A stretch of DNA of 64,000 bases from JAVWHX01 sp036639875. Lineage in GTDB: Bacteria > Bacillota_I > Bacilli_A > Erysipelotrichales > Coprobacillaceae. Below are positions 9,108 through 16,572 of this stretch, one piece after another (position 1 is the first letter of the stretch; each line of letters opens with the position of its first letter). Below the pieces are notes generated by a model. That model was not told where the DNA came from and did no database searches. It saw only the letters and a program-made list of their open reading frames with translations. A program made the position numbers and the translations under genes. Where the stretch lies: positions 1-64,000 of the forward strand of contig JAVWHX010000001.1 of the NCBI GenBank assembly GCA_036639875.1, in the 5' to 3' direction.

Positions 9108-9219
9108 TAGGAACCTCCTTTATTAGTTTTTATGAAAGAAATCTGATAATTGACCTATTAATTTTATCATATAATTTATGTGTGTGCTATTACAAATGAT
9201 AAATTTACATGAAATTAAT

Positions 9220-9591
9220 CTAAATTAAGTTTATAAATTTTAGAATATAATAAATAACAATTAACCAAATAATGACAATTGGTAAAGCATAATACCACTT
9301 TTTAGGAACACCATTTTCCCACAAGTTTTCTGATTCTTTTTGAAATTGATGAAAGACTTCTTTAGGAATAAATTTAATCGTTAACATAATTAGGAATGGT
9401 AATATAATAACATCATCAAGATAGCCTACAACAGGAATAAAATCAGGTATGAGATCAATTGGAGATAAAGCATATACAATAGTTATAAAAGCTAATATTT
9501 TTGCTATAAAGGGAGTCTTAGGACTCTTTAAACATAAACATATTGCTGGTATATCAGTCTTTAATTGTTTAGCTCTTTCTTTTATATTCAT
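9220..9591 (-). CDS. YkvA-family DUF1232 small membrane protein
   Basis: This 123-residue protein carries the DUF1232 signature LSPIDLIPDFIPVVGYLDDVI (given in parts: LSPIDLIPDF then IPVVGYLDD) around residues 42-62. Two or three hydrophobic segments follow. Function is unknown across the family. The ATG at 9591 is chosen because GAGGGG sits just upstream; an ATG six codons earlier overlaps that site. Confidence 0.8.
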   Translation of the reverse strand: MNIKERAKQLKTDIPAICLCLKSPKTPFIAKILAFITIVYALSPIDLIPDFIPVVGYLDDVIILPFLIMLTIKFIPKEVFHQFQKESENLWENGVPKKWYYALPIVIIWLIVIYYILKFINLI

Positions 9592-9667
9592 AACAACCCC
9601 TCTTTTCAATAATACAATTATACAAAAAAATAGTAATATACAGAAATTATAAATTACTATTTTAAAT

Positions 9668-10024
9668 TTAAGACTCTCCTAGTTCTCTATCAATATCAAG
9701 AATAGTTTCTTCTTCAATTTGTTTCGTTCTTTCAATAAGATTATCTAATATTTCAACATTTATTAAATAACCATCTTGAAATAACTCTAATTGAGCTTGT
9801 TCATTCAATAATTTAGTAATAAGGTCATGAAATAAAATATTTCTATTTATATCGTTGAGATCATCAGTAATATCAAAGGATGAATTCAAGTCATGTTCAA
9901 TTACAAACTCATTATTATCTATACTTTTCTTTATTTCTAAAAAAGATAGACTTTTATTATACTTTCTTAATATAGAAATATATTTCGTGAGATGATTATC
10001 TTTTTTTATTTTCAAATAAAGCAT
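9668..10024 (-). CDS. Hypothetical protein
   Basis: A 118-residue acidic, probably helical protein with no membrane segment and no family that I recognise. The ATG at 10024 follows GGAGGATATAAAT, so the gene is likely real. It precedes the YkvA-like gene by 76 bases on the same strand and follows the PD-(D/E)XK-type gene by about 120 bases, with no clear signal in between. It could be a partner of the latter, which is a guess from position. Confidence 0.5.
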   Translation of the reverse strand: MLYLKIKKDNHLTKYISILRKYNKSLSFLEIKKSIDNNEFVIEHDLNSSFDITDDLNDINRNILFHDLITKLLNEQAQLELFQDGYLINVEILDNLIERTKQIEEETILDIDRELGES

Positions 10025-10142
10025 ATTTATATCCTCCATTAGATATTACTAATATTTTTTGAAATCATCTTTACTTTTTGGAATTAGAGGCACATCTATA
10101 AGGCACTATTACAAATCATACTTTTAAGATATTATCAATTTA

Positions 10143-11423
10143 CTATAACAAATTATCAATTTTTTTACCTTTAATAGCTTTCTGAAATCTTCTTTGCATT
10201 TCCTCTTCTAAATCATTCTCATAATCTTTCGAATGTTTATACATCGCATTAATAAATTCCTTTAAATAATAACTACTATCATCTAATAAATCATAATCAT
10301 TTAAAAAGAATTCATATATATCTTTATAATAAATAATAGTATACTTATCACCAGACATAAACTTACTTAAATCAATATGGTTATAGTTTGGTGAAAAGAT
10401 ATAAAAATAAGATTTCTTATTTTTATATTCATCATCAGTTTTTATATATTGATAGTATTTCTCCAATTGCGATTGAACTAAACCACTATAAATATTATGG
10501 CGATTATCAATGCCGTTTATATTTGATTTGATTTTATTCTCAATTATAGCAACATTATTTTTGTCAGATATAAGTAAATCTATATTATTTTTTTCTCTTT
10601 CAATAATAAAATTATTATCTATTTCAATATCTAATATAGTTTTTGCAAATCGACAAAACATACTTTTATTATTTTTAAAAAAATAATAAAACATATTTGA
10701 GAAGACGAGTTCATTGTCTTCTTGTTTTATGATATTCAAAAAATTATAGTAAGGATTTTTTTCTACATCACTCAATTCAGAAATGGTTTGTGTTGTATTA
10801 GCATCTTCCCATAGATTATCGTTATTAATAATTCTTTCAAGATCTGCAAAGGACTGCGGTTTTTCCTTTTTATCAAAAAATTCTCTTAGAGTTTGTTTTC
10901 CAAATCCTTTTTTTGTACGAATATAGAGAATATCTTTTGAAAAACAAGATTCATCATCAGTAATAAGCAATTGATTTTTTGGTTTAATTACAGCATTTGC
11001 AACAAAGGTAGTAAAAACGTTTTTTTCTTCTTTTATACTCCCATGATATAAATTTTTATTAAACAAATCAACCAATCTAACTCCACCATACGATAAGCCT
11101 AATTCAACTTGGCCTTTATATCTTTCATTTCGTGTTAAATTCCTATCAGCAAAAGGAAGAATAGTAATCCCTTCTGCTTTAGCTAATACCTTATATGTTC
11201 TTGGTGAAAACTTGCGTACAAGTAAAATAGTCAATTTCTTTTCTCTGTGACACAAATCTATACTACCCTGAGAATTAAGATAAATATAATTTTTTCCATC
11301 ATCAGCTTTATAGAGATTAATAATTTCATGTCCTATATTATCACCCTCTGATAAATACGAACCAATATACATCTTATTGATAATTATTTCTTTACTTGCA
11401 AATTCCAATAAGTCGGTTTTCAT
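10143..11423 (-). CDS. PD-(D/E)XK nuclease superfamily protein (PDDEXK_4-like)
   Basis: The 426-residue protein ends in a nuclease-like core: D282 in the IDLL segment, E295-N-K297 in IIENKIKS, and Q319 in a QSQLEKYYQYI helix. This matches the D-ExK-Q...Y layout of PDDEXK_4 proteins. Residues 1-180 form a separate domain I do not recognise, containing LSYGGVRLVDL. The ATG at 11423 is chosen for its AAAGGAG; an upstream in-frame ATG at 11456 has no such site. Proteins with this core include restriction-like and defence nucleases, but no methylase or helicase lies alongside. Confidence 0.65.
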   Translation of the reverse strand: MKTDLLEFASKEIIINKMYIGSYLSEGDNIGHEIINLYKADDGKNYIYLNSQGSIDLCHREKKLTILLVRKFSPRTYKVLAKAEGITILPFADRNLTRNERYKGQVELGLSYGGVRLVDLFNKNLYHGSIKEEKNVFTTFVANAVIKPKNQLLITDDESCFSKDILYIRTKKGFGKQTLREFFDKKEKPQSFADLERIINNDNLWEDANTTQTISELSDVEKNPYYNFLNIIKQEDNELVFSNMFYYFFKNNKSMFCRFAKTILDIEIDNNFIIEREKNNIDLLISDKNNVAIIENKIKSNINGIDNRHNIYSGLVQSQLEKYYQYIKTDDEYKNKKSYFYIFSPNYNHIDLSKFMSGDKYTIIYYKDIYEFFLNDYDLLDDSSYYLKEFINAMYKHSKDYENDLEEEMQRRFQKAIKGKKIDNLL

Positions 11424-11592
11424 TATATTACTCCTTTCAGCACATACCTTAAACAATTTAAGTTTTAATATAAAAATATTATCTTCTTATTTTATAAGTA
11501 TATCTTATCTTATTATTTAAATAGATTAATCTTACTTTATTTAGATATAATAATGAGGTTTATTCTTAGTTGCTTTTACAAATTTTAAAGCA

Positions 11593-12162
11593 CTACCCTA
11601 ACTGATTATTTTTTTTGTCACATATCTTTTTAATATGTATCCAGTTAATAACAATAGACATTATAACTCCAACAGCAGTATCAATAATACGATTAATTGC
11701 ATATATTAAATACTGATCTTCTGGAGTATTTAGCATAACAATAAAAAAAACAACTGAACCTGCTTGGATTGCATTAGAACATTTCAACAATTGACTCATA
11801 TAAATTAAAAAGCTAATCCCTACAAAAATAAGTAATATCTGTGTAATAAAATTATGAGGTAGTTTTAAACTCATACTATAAAATAACATACCAATAAGAC
11901 CACCTATAATAGTTCCTACCAAACGATTTCCACCTGTTTTTAAAGAAGAAGGTACAGAATTGTCCATTCCAAATACAGCACCTATACAAGCAAATGTAGG
12001 ATTACGATCAATACATTGATAAATAACAACACATAGTGTTGCAGATATTGCTGTTTTTATATTTCTTAATCCTATTCCAAATATCTTTTTTGAGGATATT
12101 TGTTCTTTTGATATGATGTCGTTATTCTCAGCATTACTTTTATTTTCTTTTAAATTATTCAT
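11593..12162 (-). CDS. FUSC/aromatic-acid-exporter-like small membrane protein
   Basis: The 189-residue protein has about five hydrophobic segments after a polar N-terminus of 35 residues. The motifs GLRNIKTAISATLCVVIY and NRLVGTIIGGLIGMLF resemble the FUSC/ArAE_1 membrane domain. It lacks the C-terminal soluble domain of full aromatic-acid exporters, though short versions are common in Firmicutes. The substrate is unknown. The start follows GAGGTG. The 277-bp stretch upstream holds only a terminator and no gene. Confidence 0.7.
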   Translation of the reverse strand: MNNLKENKSNAENNDIISKEQISSKKIFGIGLRNIKTAISATLCVVIYQCIDRNPTFACIGAVFGMDNSVPSSLKTGGNRLVGTIIGGLIGMLFYSMSLKLPHNFITQILLIFVGISFLIYMSQLLKCSNAIQAGSVVFFIVMLNTPEDQYLIYAINRIIDTAVGVIMSIVINWIHIKKICDKKNNQLG

Positions 12163-12314
12163 GTCACACCTCTTTCACGCTTAGTCTATTATAACGAATT
12201 TAGGATGTAATGTAAAACACATTTATGGTTAGATCATTCTAAGTTACTAAAACTTTATTAAAATGCAACAACGTTTATAAAGTAACAAAATAACAATTGT
12301 TCTATATAATAAAT

Positions 12315-12338
12315 CAAAAAAAGAACTATCACTAGTTC
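12315..12338 (-). terminator. Intrinsic terminator, about 100 bp past the flavin-oxidoreductase-like gene
   Basis: The hairpin GAACTA (12323-12328) / TAGTTC (12333-12338) is followed on the minus strand by seven T. The gene-free stretch 12163-12440 holds nothing else I can identify. Confidence 0.6.
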
Positions 12339-12440
12339 TCTCTATCTGTTTACTTTATTTCAGAATGAAGTAGGTACTGATCTACCGCTATAAAACCGTT
12401 GTAAATCCACCCAATAACTAACAAGTTTAGTTTTGATTAT

Positions 12441-12860
12441 TTAGAACTTGAGAGTTTTACTATTCGATAAATCTAAAGTAACGGTGGCTGTTTTAAAGTG
12501 TATTTCATATACTATCAGTGATTTTCCACTATATTCTATCGTTTCCCGATAATCAGGTATTTTCTCACAAAAACAATCCGCCAAATCAAAAATAGTTTGT
12601 TTGCTCTTGATAGCAGTTCCTGTTGCTTTTATATGTTCATTTTCTTTTTTGGGAATTGTTGTAAAGGCAACATTCTGGTTTTGTTTCATTTCTTTTACTT
12701 TGTCGTTATTTTTAAACGTGGCAAAGTACACAATATTATTTTCGGGATTGAAATAATAATTGACGATTCTAACATTCGGAATGCCGTCTATTCCAACGGT
12801 TGCCAAAGCAATCTCGGTCTGTTCTTCCATCATTTTTTGAAATTCTTTTAGTGTATTCAT
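12441..12860 (-). CDS. Pyridoxamine 5'-phosphate oxidase-like FMN-binding protein
   Basis: The 139-residue protein has the split-barrel flavin-binding fold: LATVGIDGIPNVRIVNYYF near residues 17-35, IVYFATFKNNDKVKEMKQN near 42-60, and VAFTTIPK near 63. It probably binds FMN or F420-type cofactors, with an unknown substrate. The ATG at 12860 is chosen for AAGGAGG six bases upstream; an upstream ATG at 12890 overlaps the promoter. It is divergent from the WYL regulator gene, with a palindrome between the two genes. Confidence 0.8.
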   Translation of the reverse strand: MNTLKEFQKMMEEQTEIALATVGIDGIPNVRIVNYYFNPENNIVYFATFKNNDKVKEMKQNQNVAFTTIPKKENEHIKATGTAIKSKQTIFDLADCFCEKIPDYRETIEYSGKSLIVYEIHFKTATVTLDLSNSKTLKF

Positions 12861-12907
12861 AGAAATCCTCCTTTTGTTATAGATATACATATAGTATAAT
12901 ATAAAAA

Positions 12908-12926
12908 GGTATCAGAATATGACACC
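12908..12926. promoter_or_regulatory. Candidate operator palindrome in divergent promoter region
   Basis: GGTATCAGAATATGACACC has 7-base half-sites matching at six of seven positions around a 5-base spacer. It lies midway between the two divergent genes, where the WYL-type regulator would be expected to bind. The match is seen in sequence; the binding is inferred. Confidence 0.45.
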
Positions 12927-12953
12927 GTTTAAACAAAATAAGGAGGTTTAAAC
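12927..12953 (+). repeat. Paired GTTTAAAC palindromes bracketing the regulator's Shine-Dalgarno
   Basis: GTTTAAAC occurs at 12927-12934 and 12946-12953. In RNA the two copies can pair as an 8-bp stem with AAGGAG in the 11-base loop, 2 bases before the ATG at 12956. This could modulate translation of the regulator. Confidence 0.5.
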
Positions 12954-12955
12954 GA

Positions 12956-13897
12956 ATGCGTAAATCCACAAGATTAAATGACATGATGATTTTTTTAAAC
13001 GATAAAAGTTTTTTTAACTTGAAAGATATTATGCAAGAGTACGGTATATCTAAAAGTACGGCAATTAGGGACATACAATCGTTAGAAGAAATCGGGATGC
13101 CCATATTTTCAGAAGCAGGTAGAAACGGAAGATATGGAATTTTGAAAAACAGACTTCTTTCACCAATTATTTTTACTGTTGATGAAATGTATGCTCTGTA
13201 TTTTGCTATGCTTACTTTGAACGCTTATGAATCAACCCCCTTTCATTTAAGTATTGACAAGCTAAAGAAAAAATTTGAAACCTGCTTGTCTGATGAATTA
13301 ATTAGTAATATTTATAAGATGGAAGGCACATTAAGTCTTGAAGGAACTAAGCATTATAACAGTAGTCCATTGCTAAAAGATATTTTGGAAATGGCAGTGA
13401 AAGATATCGTTTGCTGTATCTCTTATATAAAAGGCGAATCTGTATCAGAAGTTCAAGTTCAGTTTTTTGATGTATCTTCATCTTTTGGACAATGGTATGC
13501 TACAGGCTTTAATCATGACAGCCAAAGAGTTCAAGTTTTCCGTTGTGATAGAATTATTGATATTTCAGAAAGCGAGTGCTATATATCGAAGCCAAGACAA
13601 GAGCTTCTAAATTACTCAACAAACATATTTAAGTCTGAAAATGCTACGGATTTTGAAGTACAAATATCAGATAAAGGAGCAGATTTGTTTTACAAAGAAA
13701 ATTACCCCTCCATGGAATTAGTTAAATGTGATGGACAAAACAAAATAAAAGGATTCTACAACGTGGGAGAAGAAAGATTTATTGCTGATTATTTTCTTTC
13801 ATATGGAAAATTAATTACTTCTATCTACCCAGAGCAGTTGAAAACCCTTGTATTAAAACGGGGAAAAGAACTATACCAGTATTATGAAACTCTATAA
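12956..13897 (+). CDS. YafY-type HTH/WYL-domain transcriptional regulator
   Basis: The 313-residue protein has an N-terminal helix-turn-helix (residues 5-55, KDIMQEYGISKSTAIRDIQSLEEIGMP) followed by a WYL-like region (about 140-220, with GQWYATGF near residue 180) and a C-terminal extension. WYL regulators usually sense small ligands or nucleic acids. It is divergent from the FMN-binding gene, so it is likely that gene's regulator and perhaps its own. The start follows AAGGAGG with a 9-base spacing. Nearby conjugative-element debris suggests that the pair may be imported. Confidence 0.85.
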   Translation: MRKSTRLNDMMIFLNDKSFFNLKDIMQEYGISKSTAIRDIQSLEEIGMPIFSEAGRNGRYGILKNRLLSPIIFTVDEMYALYFAMLTLNAYESTPFHLSIDKLKKKFETCLSDELISNIYKMEGTLSLEGTKHYNSSPLLKDILEMAVKDIVCCISYIKGESVSEVQVQFFDVSSSFGQWYATGFNHDSQRVQVFRCDRIIDISESECYISKPRQELLNYSTNIFKSENATDFEVQISDKGADLFYKENYPSMELVKCDGQNKIKGFYNVGEERFIADYFLSYGKLITSIYPEQLKTLVLKRGKELYQYYETL

Positions 13898-13898
13898 A

Positions 13899-13935
13899 AA
13901 TAAGGCATACAATTTTGATATTTGTACGCCTTATA
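13899..13935. terminator. Hairpin terminator after the WYL regulator
   Basis: The stem ATAAGGC (13900-13906) / GCCTTAT (13928-13934), extended by TACAA/TTGTA, lies right after the stop codon and is followed by ATTATTTT. It is also at the 3' end of the convergent pseudogene. Confidence 0.7.
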
Positions 13936-14816
13936 TTATTTTATAATCTTCCAATTCTCCACTTTCTCTAGCACTAACTCATACTGTGAGAACTGTATCA
14001 CTTTAGTTTCTTGGTCTAAGCATTTCACAGTCACAGTCGCCTTTACTTTGTTATCTTTCATAGTGTAGACAGGATTCAGCAACTCCACAAATACATAGTC
14101 CTTATTAATGATCGGTAAGTCATTGTTAGTAACATAGTAAGCCAGTTCCTTATCCGTTGCTTTTGGATAGAGCTTGAAGAACGTTTCCAAAAAGATGTTG
14201 ATTTCTTCACCCATCATCGCGACTACTGTGCCGTCACTTTCTACCTGCTGTGGCTTGAAGTCGGATTTTTCTGGTTTGATATTCATGATTGGATTTTGCA
14301 TAATCACCATATCAGCATTTAAAAGCTGTAAATCCTCGTTCAAGTAATGCTTTAAGCGTTCATTTCGCTTATCAATTGATTCTTGACTTTGTTGCCATCA
14401 GCTAAATAGAACTTAGCCCAGAATTGGGAGTTGGAATTCTTATAAACAACGGAAGTACCAACCTCATTTTGAGGTACTTTGCGGAATGTGATATTGTCAC
14501 CAGTGGTAACTGATACCGACTGACCTTTGAATGATGGTAGAGTATCGTGTTTATTCACCTTTACCATAATGTCGGTTTTACGCCTATGATAATTTGGTGC
14601 AGATAAAGAAAAGTCTCTATCGCCCAAGTTTTCCTAAATCATAATCTGGGTTATGGCATAGTCTACATTGGTACGGCTGGTATTGGTGTAGCCAGTTTTT
14701 GTACTGGTGTCTTAGGTGTTAGAGATGGCATAAACAGGTAACGGATTGGAGAGCAACGCTCCACACAAAGTTATGGCAACCACGATAAGACTCAATACTT
14801 TTGTTTTAATGTTCAT
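13936..14816 (-). pseudogene. Degenerate conjugative-element gene, TcpC/Tn916 Orf13-like
   Basis: Three frames together make one decayed gene. An ATG at 14816 opens a signal-peptide-like start (MNIKTKVLSLIVVAITLCG...) that hits TAA at 14712-14714. A frame of about 91 residues covers 14627-14352, and a frame of 135 residues covers 14343-13936. Near 14395 the reading switches frame: the alternative frame continues smoothly as QQSQESIDKRNERLKHYL into the last part. The final domain, with AMMGEEINIFLETFFKLYPKATDKE, resembles the NTF2-like C-terminal domain of TcpC conjugation proteins. Base composition is visibly less AT-rich than in the flanks. No integrase or other transfer gene survives here. 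The family name is moderately sure. Confidence 0.6.
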
Positions 14817-14921
14817 ACTTAATTCCTTTCTCTTTCTTGTGATTTTGGGTACAAAAAAAGACGCTTCTTTTACAGAAATGCCTTATTCTGGCAAGTAAAT
14901 AGATGTTATTTACTCCAATAT

Positions 14922-15075
14922 TTAGTTTTCATTTGTTGTGTTCCCACTTACTGGGTCTATGACTACCGACACATTGATGTAGTCTCGAATCTCCTTATTT
15001 TGTATTTTATCCCCCTCACCAGTAAAGACGATATGCTTGTAAAACTGCAGTAAAGACGATATACTTGTAAAACTG
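14922..15075 (-). pseudogene. Gene fragment, C-terminal tail of an unidentified mobile-element protein
   Basis: A frame reading QFYKHIVFTGEGDK then IQNKEIRDYINVSVVIDPV ends at the TAA at 14922-14924. It has no start and is broken upstream by a 28-bp tandem duplication that is not a multiple of three. It looks like the 3' end of a deleted gene, probably from the same conjugative element as the adjacent pseudogene. The 14820-14921 stretch between them holds nothing else recognisable. Confidence 0.4.
15020..15075. repeat. 28-bp tandem repeat, two copies
   Basis: 15020-15047 and 15048-15075 are adjacent copies of a 28-base unit beginning CAGTAAAGACGATAT, with one mismatch. It lies in the gene fragment just downstream of the RlmD-like gene's stop. 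Confidence 0.9.
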
Positions 15076-15098
15076 CTTAAAATTAAGGATTTCTAGCC

Positions 15099-16226
15099 TT
15101 AGCGTCGTTGTAGCAACACTATTGTTTCCACATGCGCAGTATGTGGAAACATATCATATAAATGCACATCCTGACATACATAACCAATATCTTTGAAATA
15201 TTCTAGATCCCTGACTTGCGTTGTTGGATCACATGATACATAAACAACCATATCAGGTTTTAATACTTGAATTGATTGTACAAATTCTTTCGTACTCCCT
15301 GCTCTAGGAGGATCCATAATAACACAGTTAACCTTTTCATTATGAGATGCTAAATTTTTCATAAACACAGTAGCGTCTTCATTCACAAACTGAATGTTAT
15401 CAAGATGATTCATCTTTGCATTATTTATTGCATCTTTGTAAGCTTGCGTATTAAGTTCAACTCCTATCACCTTTTTAACGTGTGGTGCAACAACCATTCC
15501 AATTGTTCCAATTCCACAATAAGTATCAAGGACAATCGAATCCTTATTCAAACTCAAAAGATCTAAAACCTTTTGGTATAGCTTTGTACATTGTTGATGA
15601 TTAATCTGATAAAAAGATTGTGATGATATTTTAAATGTCATTCCACATAATTCATCAACAATAAATCCCTTACCATATAGAATCTTCTCTTCTTTAGATA
15701 AAACAACACTTGTTTGTCTTTTATTAATATTTAAAACAACTGTCTTTACATCAGGACACTTCTTAATTAATTCATTACAAAAGTTTTTAGATCCAGCAAA
15801 CATATTATCATTAACAACCAAAGTCACAAGACTTTGATCTGTTTGAATAGCTCTTCTCACCAATATATATTTAACTAAACCTTTATTTCTTTTTTCATCA
15901 TATATAGAAACTCTATATTTCTTAAATAAGATTTGAATACATTTTAGTATAGAATTAGTCTTCTCATCATGTAGTAAACATTCTTTCATAGGAACAATTC
16001 TATGTGATGATTCTTCATATAAACCATATTCATATTGAGAATTGAATGCCACAATAACTTTATTTCTATATCCATAAGGATCATCCATACCTATAACCGG
16101 ATGAACATTAAGCTGAAAATTCTTAAATAACTTCTGACAATATTCTTGTTTATTTATTAATTGATGTTGATAGTCATCTTCAATATATTGACAACTTCCA
16201 CATGTTTTACTTATTTGACACTTCAT
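15099..16226 (-). CDS. RlmD/RumA-family 23S rRNA (uracil-5-)-methyltransferase, short paralogue
   Basis: The 375-residue protein is an SAM-dependent RNA m5U methyltransferase. It has an N-terminal cysteine cluster (C3, C9, C12 and C30) typical of the [4Fe-4S] site, an SAM motif (VLDTYCGIGTIG near residue 228), DPPRAGS near residue 308 and the catalytic VSCDP near residue 332. It lacks the N-terminal TRAM domain present in the second homologue at 45500-46846. Which uridine each one modifies cannot be read from sequence. The start follows GAGGTG. A terminator 35 bases upstream separates it from the c-di-GMP riboswitch transcript. Confidence 0.88.
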   Translation of the reverse strand: MKCQISKTCGSCQYIEDDYQHQLINKQEYCQKLFKNFQLNVHPVIGMDDPYGYRNKVIVAFNSQYEYGLYEESSHRIVPMKECLLHDEKTNSILKCIQILFKKYRVSIYDEKRNKGLVKYILVRRAIQTDQSLVTLVVNDNMFAGSKNFCNELIKKCPDVKTVVLNINKRQTSVVLSKEEKILYGKGFIVDELCGMTFKISSQSFYQINHQQCTKLYQKVLDLLSLNKDSIVLDTYCGIGTIGMVVAPHVKKVIGVELNTQAYKDAINNAKMNHLDNIQFVNEDATVFMKNLASHNEKVNCVIMDPPRAGSTKEFVQSIQVLKPDMVVYVSCDPTTQVRDLEYFKDIGYVCQDVHLYDMFPHTAHVETIVLLQRR

Positions 16227-16259
16227 AATCTCACCTCGTATACATTTTTACATATTTAA

Positions 16260-16289
16260 TAAAAAAAGTAAAAGTATTTCTACTTTTAC
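16260..16289 (-). terminator. Intrinsic terminator between the riboswitch transcript and the RlmD-like gene
   Basis: The perfect 9-bp stem GTAAAAGTA (16268-16276) / TACTTTTAC (16281-16289) is followed on the minus strand by seven T. No ORF separates it from the upstream riboswitch. Confidence 0.8.
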
Positions 16290-16374
16290 TTCACTTCCAT
16301 ACAATACTCGAGGAAAGGGATGAGTTGAAATAAAGATATAATCTTTAGATCTGAGTATGAAAGTAATATGTAAA
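16290..16374 (-). ncRNA. Possible non-coding RNA segment downstream of the c-di-GMP riboswitch
   Basis: About 85 bases lie between two intrinsic terminators, with no ORF longer than four codons. Complementary pieces are visible on the minus strand: ATACTC with GAGTAT, enclosing AGAT with ATCT. It would be transcribed only when the riboswitch terminator is read through. I do not recognise an RNA family. Confidence 0.3.
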
Positions 16375-16399
16375 CAAAAAAGCATATTAAGAATATGCT
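16375..16399 (-). terminator. Expression-platform terminator of the c-di-GMP riboswitch
   Basis: The perfect stem AGCATATT/AATATGCT (16381-16399) with a 3-base loop is followed on the minus strand by six T. It lies directly after the aptamer. Confidence 0.85.
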
Positions 16400-16400
16400 C

Positions 16401-16500
16401 GTTGTCGAATATGGCGATGTTCGGCAACTGGCAATCATACTCACTATTGTGAGGTTAGACCCTTGAGCTTTGCGCCACTATCTTTCAATAGTTTTGCTAT
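16401..16500 (-). promoter_or_regulatory. Cyclic-di-GMP-I (GEMM-I) riboswitch
   Basis: Read on the minus strand, all GEMM-I landmarks appear in order. GCAAA precedes a hairpin ACTATT-GAAA-GATAGT capped by the GAAA tetraloop (16483-16486). GGCGCAAAGC follows. Then comes a second hairpin whose base carries the tetraloop-receptor pieces TCTAAC and TATGAT, and finally TTGCCGA. The last bases of the aptamer (GTTGCCGAA, 16420-16428) can instead pair with TTCGACAAC (16401-16409), a hairpin exclusive with the aptamer. An extended -10 (TGTTATAAT, -10 at 16516-16521) lies just upstream. The only downstream gene is the RlmD-like one, beyond a second terminator. Confidence 0.88.
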
Positions 16501-16572
16501 TTACATATCGTAATAATTATAACATTATTTTTATGACTTGTGTATATAATATTATAATTTTTTTACATAAAA

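Noticed and set aside
12877..13104. Minus-strand frame overlapping the divergent promoter and the WYL gene
   Set aside because: It would cover the promoter region and the regulator's helix-turn-helix in antisense; no ribosome site.
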